From the NCBI RefSeq assembly GCF_905372745.1, contig NZ_CAJPQR010000001.1, positions 1-64,000 of the forward strand: a stretch of 64,000 nucleotides of DNA, in the 5' to 3' direction. Below, one piece after another: positions 50,809 through 59,428 of the stretch. The translations under genes were made by a program, and so were the position numbers. Below the pieces are notes generated by a model, which saw nothing but the letters and a program-made list of their open reading frames with translations, did no database searches and had not been told where the DNA came from. The DNA is from an uncultured Campylobacter sp. (GTDB lineage: Bacteria; Campylobacterota; Campylobacteria; Campylobacterales; Campylobacteraceae). The first letter of the stretch is position 1. Each line of letters starts with the position of its first letter.

Positions 50809-52527
50809 ATGAGCGAGCAAAGAATAGTAATAGACCCGATAACAAGAATAGAAGGCCACCTGCGCATAGAGGTCGTCGTAGATGAAAATAACGTAGTTAA
50901 AGAGGCCTACTCGGGCTCGACGCTCTGGCGCGGCATAGAGCAGGTCGTAAAGGGGCGAGATCCGAGGGATGCGGGATTTTTCATGCAGAGGATTTGCGGA
51001 GTTTGTACGTTTTCGCACTACCGTGCGGGCATCATGGCCGTCGAGAACGCTCTAGGTATCACGCCTCCGCTAAACGCGCAGCTAACGCGTACGCTGATGA
51101 ACAACGCCCTTTATATGCACGATCACGTGGTGCATTTTTATCAGCTTCACGGCCTTGACTGGGCGGACGTGGTTTCGGCTCTAAATGCGGACGTACGCAA
51201 GGCTAGCGACGAAGCGTTTAAATACTGCGACACTCCTTACGCAGCCGGCGCAGATAAACTAAAAGAGGTAAAAGAGCGCGTCGAAGCCTTCGTAAAAAAA
51301 GGAAATTTAGGGCCTTTTGCCAACGCCTACTGGGGACATCCGACCTATAAATTTACGCCTGAGCAAAATTTGATCGTACTTTCGCACTATTTAGAGTGTC
51401 TAAGGATACAAAGGACGGTAGCGCAGATGATGGCGATATTTGGCTCCAAAAACCCGCACCCCCAAAGCCTAACCGTGGGCGGCGTGACCTGCGTCATGGA
51501 CTTGCTAGATCCTGCAAGACTAGGCGAATATCTAACCAAATTTCAAGAAACGGCCGATTTTATTAACAGGGCGTATTATCCAGATCTCGTCATGGCTGCT
51601 AAAGCCTACGGCAGCGAGCCTAGCGTACTAAAGGACGTCGGCGTGTCAAATTTATTCGCTTACGACGAGTTTTTAGTCGGTAGAAACGAGTATCTGATCC
51701 AAGGCGGAGCTATCCTAAACGGCGATATCAGCAAGGTTTACGAAGTAGACGGCGATAAGATCACCGAGGAAGCCACTCGCGCATGGTATAAAAACCCGGC
51801 CCCGCTGCATCCTTACGACGGGCAGACCGAGCCAAACTATACCGGTCTAAAAGATATGAAAACTCTAGACGGTCACGGCAAAGAGGTAGATACTAAAGTC
51901 TTTGACGAAAAGGGCAAATATAGCTGGATCAAAGCTCCTCGCTATGAGGGCAAACCTATGCAGGTTGGTCCGATAGCCAGCATCGTGATAAACTATGCCA
52001 AAGGCAACGAGCGCGTGGTAAAAATCGTCGATAAATTTTTAAAAGATACGGGGCTTCCGCTCGAGGCGGTATTTTCTACTCTGGGTAGAACCGCAACCAG
52101 GATGCTAGAGGCCAAGCTAGTAGCCGATCACGGACTAACTGCATTTAATAGCTTAGTAGAAAATCTAAAAACCGATCAAGAAACCTGCGCAAAGTACGTC
52201 ATAGATAACGACAAAGAGTATAAAGGAAATTTCCAAGGCAATGCCCCTCGCGGAGCGCTCAGTCACTGGTGCCGCATAAAGGGCGGCGTGATAACTAACT
52301 GGCAAGCAGTCGTGCCTAGTACGTGGAACGCCTCGCCAAAAGACGCTGCAAACGTACGCGGAAGCTACGAGGAGTGCCTCATCGGGCTAAAGATCGCCGA
52401 TCTAACCAAGCCGCTTGAGATCATACGCAAGATACATTCGTACGATCCTTGTATCGCATGTGCCGTACACGTGATGGATGCGCGCGGCACGCAGCTGGGC
52501 GAATACAAAATCAATCCGAATTTGTGA
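50809..52527 (+). CDS. hydB: Uptake [NiFe]-hydrogenase large subunit
   Basis: The 572-residue catalytic subunit carries the two CxxC motifs that hold the Ni-Fe site: RICGVCTFSH (Cys63, Cys66) and DPCIACAVH (Cys548, Cys551). The C-terminal 18 residues after His554 are expected to be removed by HydD after nickel insertion. It is co-translocated with HydA by Tat. It lies two bases after hydA. Confidence 0.97.
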   Translation: MSEQRIVIDPITRIEGHLRIEVVVDENNVVKEAYSGSTLWRGIEQVVKGRDPRDAGFFMQRICGVCTFSHYRAGIMAVENALGITPPLNAQLTRTLMNNALYMHDHVVHFYQLHGLDWADVVSALNADVRKASDEAFKYCDTPYAAGADKLKEVKERVEAFVKKGNLGPFANAYWGHPTYKFTPEQNLIVLSHYLECLRIQRTVAQMMAIFGSKNPHPQSLTVGGVTCVMDLLDPARLGEYLTKFQETADFINRAYYPDLVMAAKAYGSEPSVLKDVGVSNLFAYDEFLVGRNEYLIQGGAILNGDISKVYEVDGDKITEEATRAWYKNPAPLHPYDGQTEPNYTGLKDMKTLDGHGKEVDTKVFDEKGKYSWIKAPRYEGKPMQVGPIASIVINYAKGNERVVKIVDKFLKDTGLPLEAVFSTLGRTATRMLEAKLVADHGLTAFNSLVENLKTDQETCAKYVIDNDKEYKGNFQGNAPRGALSHWCRIKGGVITNWQAVVPSTWNASPKDAANVRGSYEECLIGLKIADLTKPLEIIRKIHSYDPCIACAVHVMDARGTQLGEYKINPNL

Positions 52528-52538
52528 AAGGAGCGGCT

Positions 52539-53222
52539 ATGAGCGAGCATAAATTTGACCGCAAAAGCGAGTATGAATTTTCCATCGGGCTTAGAGCGAC
52601 GCACTGGATCAGGTTTTTTGCCATTACCTTTTTGGTTGTGAGCGGATACTATATATCGTATGTTTTCGTTAGTCCCGAGGTCACGACCCAGCCCGTGCTG
52701 TTTATGAACGCCAAGTGGCGCGCGGCTCATCAGATCGCTGGATTTGTCCTGATAGCGTGCTTTATTTTCAAGCTCTACCTATTTATATTTGACAAATACA
52801 GCCGCAAAGAGGTCGTGAGCGTAGTTGATTTTTTTAATCCCAAAGTCTGGATAGCGCAGATAAAATACTACCTGTTTTTAGGTCCGCACCCGCATATAAA
52901 GGGCGTTTATAACCCGCTTCAGTTTGCGTCGTATTTTTTCTTTTATTTGGTGCTTTTTCTGATCTGCCTAACGGGCCTCGTGCTCTACGTCCACGTCTAT
53001 CACGAGGGGCTTGGCGGGCTACTTTACGAGCCGATGAGGCAGTGCGAGGAGCTCATGGGAGGTCTAGCTAACATCCGCACGATACACCGCGTTTGCATGT
53101 GGGTCATCATCGTTTTTGTAGTCATTCACGTGTATATGGCGGTATTTAACGCAGTAAAAGGCAAAAACGGAGCTATGGACGCGATTATTAGCGGCTACAA
53201 ATACGTAAAAGACGAGCACTGA
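52539..53222 (+). CDS. hydC: Hydrogenase cytochrome b subunit
   Basis: From ATG 52539, fixed by AAAGGAG six bases upstream, the product has 227 residues with about four membrane helices and His residues suitable for heme b (RATHWIRFF, AAHQIAGF, HVYHEG, HRVCMWVIIVFVVIHVY). It links the hydrogenase to the quinone pool. A longer frame from 52449 would run through hydB. hydD follows with a one-base overlap (TGATG). Confidence 0.94.
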   Translation: MSEHKFDRKSEYEFSIGLRATHWIRFFAITFLVVSGYYISYVFVSPEVTTQPVLFMNAKWRAAHQIAGFVLIACFIFKLYLFIFDKYSRKEVVSVVDFFNPKVWIAQIKYYLFLGPHPHIKGVYNPLQFASYFFFYLVLFLICLTGLVLYVHVYHEGLGGLLYEPMRQCEELMGGLANIRTIHRVCMWVIIVFVVIHVYMAVFNAVKGKNGAMDAIISGYKYVKDEH

Positions 53223-53896
53223 TGCGCGTTTTAGTGCTTGGTATCGGCAACGTGATGTTTGGCGACGAGGGAGTTGGGGTGCATTTTGTCAAAATGATGG
53301 AGCGAAACTATAAATTTAGCCCTAAATCCTCGGCTAAATTTGGCTCCGCTTTAAATTTGGACGATAAATTTGACGCGTCAAATTTGGACGTCGCAAACTC
53401 AAATTTAAGCGGCGATATCGCTCGTCGCGGCGGCTTTAAATTTAACGCGGACGGCGCAAATTTGGAGCTAAAATTTATCGACGGCGGTACTCTAGCTATG
53501 GCGCTCACGCCCGTTATCGCTTGGGCGGATGTTTTGATAGTTGTTGACTGCATAAGCGCCGAGGGCGGCGATACGGGGGATGTGTATTTTTTCGGTTATG
53601 AGCAGATGCCGCCCGCCGTCTCGTGGAACGGCTCCGCGCACGAGGTCGAGATGCTAGAAACCTTGCGGCTAATGGAGCTTGCGGGCGATTTGCCGCGGAC
53701 GAAAATTTTAGGTATCGTGCCAAAGCGCATCGAGCCTATGAGCTTTGAACTCTCAGCGCAGGCGCAAGAGGGGGCAAATTTGATGGAAAAGACGCTTTTA
53801 AACGAGCTTTCGCGTCTTGGGGTTAGCTACGAAAAGATCGCAAATTTTAGCGTTTCAGACATCGCTTTAGAGTTTTCAAAAAAGGGCGCGATATGA
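53222..53896 (+). CDS. hydD: Hydrogenase maturation endopeptidase with an AAATTT-rich insertion
   Basis: The 224-residue protein begins as a normal HydD/HyaD protease (VLVLGIGNVMFGDEGVGVHF; Glu16 is a nickel-sensing ligand position) and resumes with FIDGGTLAMALTPVIAWAD, VVDCISAEG and the His in GSAHEVEM. Between them residues 34-81 are an extra low-complexity stretch of alternating KF and NL dipeptides, encoded by nine AAATTT hexamers. HydD-type proteases are usually about 160-180 residues, so the insertion accounts for the excess. It cleaves the HydB C-terminus. Position of the insertion is a surface loop by comparison with the family, so function may be kept. Confidence 0.92.
   Translation: MRVLVLGIGNVMFGDEGVGVHFVKMMERNYKFSPKSSAKFGSALNLDDKFDASNLDVANSNLSGDIARRGGFKFNADGANLELKFIDGGTLAMALTPVIAWADVLIVVDCISAEGGDTGDVYFFGYEQMPPAVSWNGSAHEVEMLETLRLMELAGDLPRTKILGIVPKRIEPMSFELSAQAQEGANLMEKTLLNELSRLGVSYEKIANFSVSDIALEFSKKGAI
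53312..53476. repeat. Cluster of nine AAATTT hexamers inside hydD
   Basis: Copies start at 53312, 53336, 53353, 53366, 53380, 53401, 53438, 53458 and 53471. About 0.1 copy would be expected in 165 bases at this base composition. Confidence 0.9.
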
Positions 53897-55434
53897 TTTT
53901 AGCTTACGAGTTTGACGGTGCGAGCGAAAATTTCGCGTTTTTTCTTAAATTTTACGCGCAAAAAAGCGGGTTAAAATTTAGCATTAAAAAGGAGCTAGAC
54001 TTAACGACGCTTTATACTGAAGGCTCGCAAGAGGAGCTTTTGGCGTTTTCCGATATGCTCTCTAGCGCGCTTCCTCACAGCGTATTTTTGCGCGGCTCAA
54101 AGGTCTACGCGAGCGAAAATTTACCCCAAGGCGAAGCAAGCGAGCCTATAAACTCCCTCTCAAACATCACGCCGCGCGTCGTTAGCGCCTATCTAAAAGG
54201 CGAGCTAAAAGAGTGCGAAAACGGCGTTTTTAGCGACGTTTGCGTTTTTGCGGACGGCAAATTTACGCCCGTGACGAAGGCAAATTTTAGCGAGCTTTTA
54301 GAGTTTGCTTTTAAAAATTTAAGTGCTGGCGAAAGCGTTAAATTTAAAGATATTAACGGCGAATTTGAAGCTTTAAATTTCACTGAACTAAACGCAAATT
54401 TTAATCTTTTAATGCCGACGAATCTTAAAAATTTGCCTAAAATTTTTATCGCAAACGAAGCCGAGCAGGTTGCTCTAGCAAGCTACGAAAAGCCCGCCGT
54501 TACGCTAAAAACGACGGCGATCTACCGCGGCAATCACCCAAGCTCTCCTAGATTTTTTGACGTCTGCGCGGCTAGAGATATTTTCATCTACGCTCTTTGC
54601 GACAAGCTTTTTAAAGCGGGCGTAAATTTTATTGTGTTAAAGGCGCAAAAGCCGCCGTTTAAGGCCGTAGTGCTTGAAAACGGATACATTTTTAGCGGCT
54701 CTAGGATTTATTATTCTAGCGCAAATTTGAGCCAGATAGAGGGCGCTACGGATAAAAATCTAGCCGCTTTTAACCTCACAAAAAAAGAATTTGACGCAGA
54801 CGGCGAGATAGCTAGGATATTTTTAAGCAGGTTTAAAGACGATGAAGTTAAAATTTACCCCAAATTTGATGATTTTAACGTCTTAAATTTCGCCTTGCCA
54901 GCAAGCTTTGAGGAGCTTTACGCGCAGATGAGGCGCAAGGAGGGTGGCAAGAGTTTGCTTCAAAAATACGGCGAAAGCTTTAGCCTGCCGCGCGGCGAGC
55001 TAAACGTACAAAACGGCTTTTTCGGGCTGTTTTGTATGGCTGGGGCGCTGCTTGGATTTGATAGCGATGCGCAAAAAGCGGGAGAGATTTTACTGCAAAA
55101 CGCGAGCGATTTTAACGGCGCAAAAGGGCCTAGGCTCGATTTTAAAATGCTAAACAAAACGCATTTTGACGTCGTTAAATTTGCCAGAAGCGGCATGAGC
55201 TTTAGGCTCGCAGGCGTCGATGCTAGGCTGCTTAGCTACGGATACGCCGAGTCGTTAGCGTATTTTTTGAGCGATTTTTCAGACTCGCTAAAGCAGGATT
55301 TTGGCGTGCGAAACGCTCTACTTTGCGGCTCGCTTTTTGAAAACAAAACGCTTGCAAATTTGACGTTAAAGCATCTAAAAACGGGCTTAAACGCCAAATT
55401 TAGCAAAGAGTTTTTGATTGAAGAGATGTTTTAA
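53893..55434 (+). CDS. hydE: HydE-like hydrogenase accessory protein, distant HypF paralogue
   Basis: The 513-residue protein follows hydD with an ATGA overlap and overlaps hypF by 17 bases. It occupies the place of hydE in Wolinella and Helicobacter hyd operons. The C-terminus (LCGSLFENKTLANLTLKHLK) lines up with HypF (LAGGVFQNKALLENVILILK) encoded next; FRLAGVDARLLSYGYAESLA is HypF-like too. The zinc fingers and YrdC region of HypF are not visible, and the N-terminal half is of unknown fold. I infer a divergent HypF relative needed for hydrogenase maturation. Confidence 0.75.
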   Translation: MILAYEFDGASENFAFFLKFYAQKSGLKFSIKKELDLTTLYTEGSQEELLAFSDMLSSALPHSVFLRGSKVYASENLPQGEASEPINSLSNITPRVVSAYLKGELKECENGVFSDVCVFADGKFTPVTKANFSELLEFAFKNLSAGESVKFKDINGEFEALNFTELNANFNLLMPTNLKNLPKIFIANEAEQVALASYEKPAVTLKTTAIYRGNHPSSPRFFDVCAARDIFIYALCDKLFKAGVNFIVLKAQKPPFKAVVLENGYIFSGSRIYYSSANLSQIEGATDKNLAAFNLTKKEFDADGEIARIFLSRFKDDEVKIYPKFDDFNVLNFALPASFEELYAQMRRKEGGKSLLQKYGESFSLPRGELNVQNGFFGLFCMAGALLGFDSDAQKAGEILLQNASDFNGAKGPRLDFKMLNKTHFDVVKFARSGMSFRLAGVDARLLSYGYAESLAYFLSDFSDSLKQDFGVRNALLCGSLFENKTLANLTLKHLKTGLNAKFSKEFLIEEMF

Positions 55435-57643
55435 ATATGAAATTTCAGGCCTGGTTCAAGGTGTTGGTTTTCGCCCCTTTGTTTATAATCTAGCCCTTAA
55501 ATTCGGCCTTGCGGGCGAAATTTACAACGACGACGAGGGCGTGAAACTAACGCTTTGCGGCCCACGCGAGCAGATAGAAAAATTTGAAAAAGCGCTGTAT
55601 GAGGAGCTACCAAGCCTCGCTCGCATCGACGAGATGAGAAAAACCGAGCTAGCGGGCGCGAAATTTGACGAGTTTAAGATAGTCGCCTCAAAATCAGCTA
55701 AAAAGCACGCGCCTATCTTGCCCGATTTTGCCCTTTGCGCAGACTGCGAGCGCGAGTTTTACGACCCTGCAGACCCGAGGTATCATTATCCTTTTATCAA
55801 CTGCACCAACTGCGGCCCGAGGTTTTCTATTATCGAGTCGCTGCCTTACGACCGCGCAAACACGACGATGAATGCGTTTAAGATGTGCGAATTTTGCGGC
55901 GGCGAATACAAAAATCCGCTAAATCGCCGCTATCACGCCCAGCCCGTCTCATGCCCAAACTGCGGGCCAAGGCTTGCTTTAAAAGATAAACTCGGGCGGG
56001 TTTTAGCGCGAGATAACGGAAGCGCGAAGCAGGCCGCGCGCCTCATAAACGAGGGTAAAATTTTAGCCGTAAAAGGGCTTGGCGGATTTCATCTGATGTG
56101 CCGTTTAAAGGAGGATACGGTAGGGCTTTTAAGAGAGCGAAAAAAGCGGCCTAAAAAGCCATTTGCCGTGATGTGCAAGGATATTTCGCGTGCTAAAAAA
56201 TACGCTCAAATTTCACCCGAAGAAGAGCGGCTTTTAAGTTCAAATTTAAAACCTATCGTTGTCTTGCAAAGCTTGCCGGGCGCGCCGGTTCCGTCAAATT
56301 TAGCACCGGGACTAAATAAAATCGGCATATTTTTGCCCTACACGGGCGTTCATCTTTTACTTTTTGAGTACCTGGAGGGCGACGTCATCGCTACCTCGGC
56401 CAACGTCTCTGGCGAGCCAATAATCTACGACGAAAAAGACCTGCTAGAAAAGCTTGGCGGCGTGATAGATTTTTACCTAGATAACGACCGCGAGATACAC
56501 TCGCCAAGCGACGATAGTATCGCGTTTGTAGCGGGCGGCGAGCCAGTTTTTATCCGCACTAGCCGCGGAGTGCATCCTAAGTTTATCCGCACGAAATTTA
56601 AGAGCGAAAAGACTGTTCTAGCCGTCGGAGCTGAGCTAAAAAATCAGTTTGCGATCTTTAAGGACGGCGAGCTGATGGTAAGCCCATATATCGGCGATCT
56701 AAAAAACGTCACGACTTATGAGCGGTTTTGCGCGCTAATCAATCTTTTTAGCGAGATTTACGAGCTAAAATTTGACAAAATCGTAGCCGATTTGCACCCG
56801 CATTTTTTAAACCTAAAATGGGCGCGCGAGTACGCTGCGAATTTCGGCTCAAGTATCACGCAAATCCAGCATCATCACGCGCATTTGCTTTCTGTGATTT
56901 TAGAAAACGATCTGGACGCAAATCGCGAATATTTGGGCTTTTGCTTTGACGGTACGGGATACGGCGCGGACGGGAGCATCTGGGGCGGAGAGATACTAAA
57001 AGTGCGTGGCAAAGAGTACGAGCGAGTTTGCAAATTTGACGAAATTTTGCTGATCGGCGGCGAAGCTAGCGTGAAAAATATCTGGCAGATAGCTTATGCC
57101 GCGATTTTAAAATATGATCTAGAGCGCGAGGCGGAGGCGTTTTTGGCCAAATTTGAGCCCTCTAAGCTAAAAAATCTAAAAATCCTGCACGAAAAGCAAA
57201 TAAACTGCGTCAAAACCAGCTCGCTTGGACGCATATTTGACGCGTTTGCGGCGGTGATCCTCGGACTTGATAGTATCAGCTACGAGGGCGAGGCGGGGAT
57301 GAGCCTAGAAGCGCTTTTTGACGCAAATTTGGACGCCTGCTACGAGTTTGAGATCAGAAGTGACAAAATTTGCTTTAAAGAGGCCTTTAAAAGAGCTTTA
57401 AAAGACGATGCAAAAACGGCTGCGACGGGCTTTATAAAAGGGCTTGCAAAGCTTGTAGCAGACGTGGCTTGCGCGCAGCCAAACGACGTCTTGCTAGCCG
57501 GCGGCGTTTTTCAAAATAAAGCCCTGCTTGAAAATGTAATTTTAATTCTTAAGCAAAAAGGTAAGAATTATTACATAAATAGAAATTTTACCTCCAATGA
57601 TTCGAGTATAGCTATCGGTCAAATCGTATTTACATTAATATAA
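55418..57643 (+). CDS. hypF: Carbamoyltransferase HypF
   Basis: The 741-residue protein makes thiocarbamate for the cyanide ligands of the NiFe site. Domains: acylphosphatase (ISGLVQGVGFRPFVYNL, 9-25), two zinc fingers (Cys 107/110, 129/132, 157/160, 179/182), YrdC (about 205-380; GLGGFHLMCRL), and Kae1-like (about 395-741; HHHAHLLSVI, FDGTGYGADGSIWGGE, AGGVFQNK). It starts at TTG 55418, inside hydE; no in-frame ATG is near. Confidence 0.96.
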   Translation: MKRCFKYEISGLVQGVGFRPFVYNLALKFGLAGEIYNDDEGVKLTLCGPREQIEKFEKALYEELPSLARIDEMRKTELAGAKFDEFKIVASKSAKKHAPILPDFALCADCEREFYDPADPRYHYPFINCTNCGPRFSIIESLPYDRANTTMNAFKMCEFCGGEYKNPLNRRYHAQPVSCPNCGPRLALKDKLGRVLARDNGSAKQAARLINEGKILAVKGLGGFHLMCRLKEDTVGLLRERKKRPKKPFAVMCKDISRAKKYAQISPEEERLLSSNLKPIVVLQSLPGAPVPSNLAPGLNKIGIFLPYTGVHLLLFEYLEGDVIATSANVSGEPIIYDEKDLLEKLGGVIDFYLDNDREIHSPSDDSIAFVAGGEPVFIRTSRGVHPKFIRTKFKSEKTVLAVGAELKNQFAIFKDGELMVSPYIGDLKNVTTYERFCALINLFSEIYELKFDKIVADLHPHFLNLKWAREYAANFGSSITQIQHHHAHLLSVILENDLDANREYLGFCFDGTGYGADGSIWGGEILKVRGKEYERVCKFDEILLIGGEASVKNIWQIAYAAILKYDLEREAEAFLAKFEPSKLKNLKILHEKQINCVKTSSLGRIFDAFAAVILGLDSISYEGEAGMSLEALFDANLDACYEFEIRSDKICFKEAFKRALKDDAKTAATGFIKGLAKLVADVACAQPNDVLLAGGVFQNKALLENVILILKQKGKNYYINRNFTSNDSSIAIGQIVFTLI

Positions 57644-57660
57644 ATTAAAGTTTCCTGATG

Positions 57661-57666
57661 TATAAT
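57661..57666 (+). promoter_or_regulatory. Predicted -10 box of nikR
   Basis: TATAAT at 57661-57666, 28 bases before the GTG start. It lies just after the hypF stop, giving nikR a separate transcript. Confidence 0.55.
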
Positions 57667-57694
57667 ATGTAATATTTTCTTTAAGGAGGCGATA

Positions 57695-58108
57695 GTGGAA
57701 AACATCATCAGGTTTAGCGTATCGTTGCCAAAACAACTCCTAGATGAGCTAGATAGCAAGATAGGCGCTCAGGGCTATGCTTCAAGAAGCGAATTTACTC
57801 GCGATTTGATTAGAGAAAAAATAGTAAATGACAGCTGGAAGGACGCGGATGAGGATCTTATCGGCGTTTTGACGCTCATTTATCTACATCACCAAAACGA
57901 CCTCGTCGTGAAAATGATGGACATCGAGCACAAGGCGAACCTGCATATCGCCTGCACGACTCACGTCCACGTGGATCACGATAACTGCCTAGAGACTCTG
58001 ATACTGCGCGGCAAAGCGGGGTCTATCGAGAAATTTTCAGAAAAAATGGGCGGACTAAAAGGGGTTAAATTTGCAAAACTCACCAAGGCCGCCATCCCGC
58101 GCTCATAG
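57695..58108 (+). CDS. nikR: Nickel-responsive regulator NikR
   Basis: The 137-residue protein has an N-terminal ribbon-helix-helix (IIRFSVSLPKQLLDELD) and a C-terminal ACT-like domain with the nickel ligands His79, His90, His92 and Cys98 in the exact E. coli spacing. It starts at GTG 57695 behind AAGGAGG. It regulates nickel import and often hydrogenase or urease genes; its place in the hydrogenase region suggests it controls hyd or hyp genes here. Confidence 0.95.
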   Translation: MENIIRFSVSLPKQLLDELDSKIGAQGYASRSEFTRDLIREKIVNDSWKDADEDLIGVLTLIYLHHQNDLVVKMMDIEHKANLHIACTTHVHVDHDNCLETLILRGKAGSIEKFSEKMGGLKGVKFAKLTKAAIPRS

Positions 58109-58117
58109 CGCTTAAAA

Positions 58118-58170
58118 TGCGGGCGGGTCTGATAAGCTCTATCAAATTTGCCCGCAAAAATCTCTTTTTT
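58118..58170 (+). terminator. Probable terminator after nikR
   Basis: TGCGGGC (58118-58124) and GCCCGCA (58150-58156) form a 7-bp stem with a long loop; T-rich sequence ends at 58170. The long loop lowers confidence. Confidence 0.5.
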
Positions 58171-58239
58171 ATCGCGCATTTAGCCCTTTGATGTTAAAAT
58201 CGCCGGAATTTATCGCTATTTTTATCCTAAGGCTAAAAT

Positions 58240-59424
58240 TTGAAACATATCTCTTTTAAAAATTTCGTCCAAAACGAGGCTAGTTCGGGTATCTTGCTCA
58301 TCCTTGCCGCGATTTTTGCGATGATATTTCAAAACGGCTTTTTAAGCGAATTTTACAACTCCTTTTTACGTATAAACATGGGCGTGGTTTTTGGCGAATT
58401 TAGCCTGCAAAAGCCGCTTATTTTGTGGGTAAACGACGGGCTCATGGCGGTTTTTTTCTTTCTTTTAGGGCTTGAGCTAAAGCGCGAGATAGTCGAGGGC
58501 GAGATGCGAAATCCTGCTCAGATCGTGCTACCTATCGTGGGTGCGGCCGGCGGCATCGTCATGCCTGCGCTCGTTTTTTACGCGTTTAACCACGCCGATG
58601 CTTTCGCGCTAAAAGGCTGGGCGATCCCGACCGCGACGGACACGGCGTTTGCTTTGGGGCTTATCATGATCCTTGGCAAAAGAGTGCCGGCGAGTCTTAA
58701 AATTTTCCTCGTGACGCTCTCTATCATCGACGACGTTTGCGCGATTTTGATAATGGCGATATTTTATAGCGGCCATCTATCTGTAGTATCGTTTATGGTT
58801 GCCGGAGCGGCTACTTTGGGACTTTTGGCTTTAAATTTAGCCGGCGTAAATAAAAAAGCCTGCTACGTGATTTTAGGCATTATCCTTTGGGTGAGCGTGC
58901 TAAAATCGGGCGTGCATGCGACGCTAGCGGGCGTCGTGGCGGCATTTTTCATACCGCTTAAGGCAAAAGATGGCGAGGGCTCGATGCTAAAGCAGATCGA
59001 GCATGACTTGCACGGTTACGTCGCCTTTTTCGTGCTGCCGGTGTTTGCCTTCGTAAATGCTGGCATCTCGCTAAAAGGCATCGGGCTGGAGCAGATTTTC
59101 CATCCCGTATCGCTGGGCGTCATACTTGGACTGTTTGCGGGCAAGCAGCTTGGGGTATTTGGCTTTTGCTTTCTTGCGATCAAATTTAAGCTCGCAAAGC
59201 TACCAAAATACTGCAATCTGGCCCAGTTTTACGGCCTTTGCGTACTTACCGGCATCGGCTTTACGATGAGTCTCTTTATAAATTCGCTCTCCTATCACGA
59301 CACCTACGAGTTTGCCTACGCCGATAAGCTCGCGGTACTCATCGCGTCGCTGATCTCGGGCGTGACGGGCTACGCGATGCTCTACTGGGCCGGGCGACAC
59401 AGGATAATGAAATGCGTGGAGTAG
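58240..59424 (+). CDS. nhaA: Na+/H+ antiporter NhaA
   Basis: The 394-residue protein has about 12 membrane helices and the NhaA signatures: VNDGLMAVFFFLLGLELKRE, WAIPTATDTAFALG and LSIIDDVCAILIMA with the paired Asp (IDD) that binds Na+ or H+. It expels sodium at alkaline pH. It starts at TTG 58240 with TAAGG upstream. It and the next two genes interrupt the hydrogenase gene set. Confidence 0.96.
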   Translation: MKHISFKNFVQNEASSGILLILAAIFAMIFQNGFLSEFYNSFLRINMGVVFGEFSLQKPLILWVNDGLMAVFFFLLGLELKREIVEGEMRNPAQIVLPIVGAAGGIVMPALVFYAFNHADAFALKGWAIPTATDTAFALGLIMILGKRVPASLKIFLVTLSIIDDVCAILIMAIFYSGHLSVVSFMVAGAATLGLLALNLAGVNKKACYVILGIILWVSVLKSGVHATLAGVVAAFFIPLKAKDGEGSMLKQIEHDLHGYVAFFVLPVFAFVNAGISLKGIGLEQIFHPVSLGVILGLFAGKQLGVFGFCFLAIKFKLAKLPKYCNLAQFYGLCVLTGIGFTMSLFINSLSYHDTYEFAYADKLAVLIASLISGVTGYAMLYWAGRHRIMKCVE

Positions 59425-59428
59425 AAAA

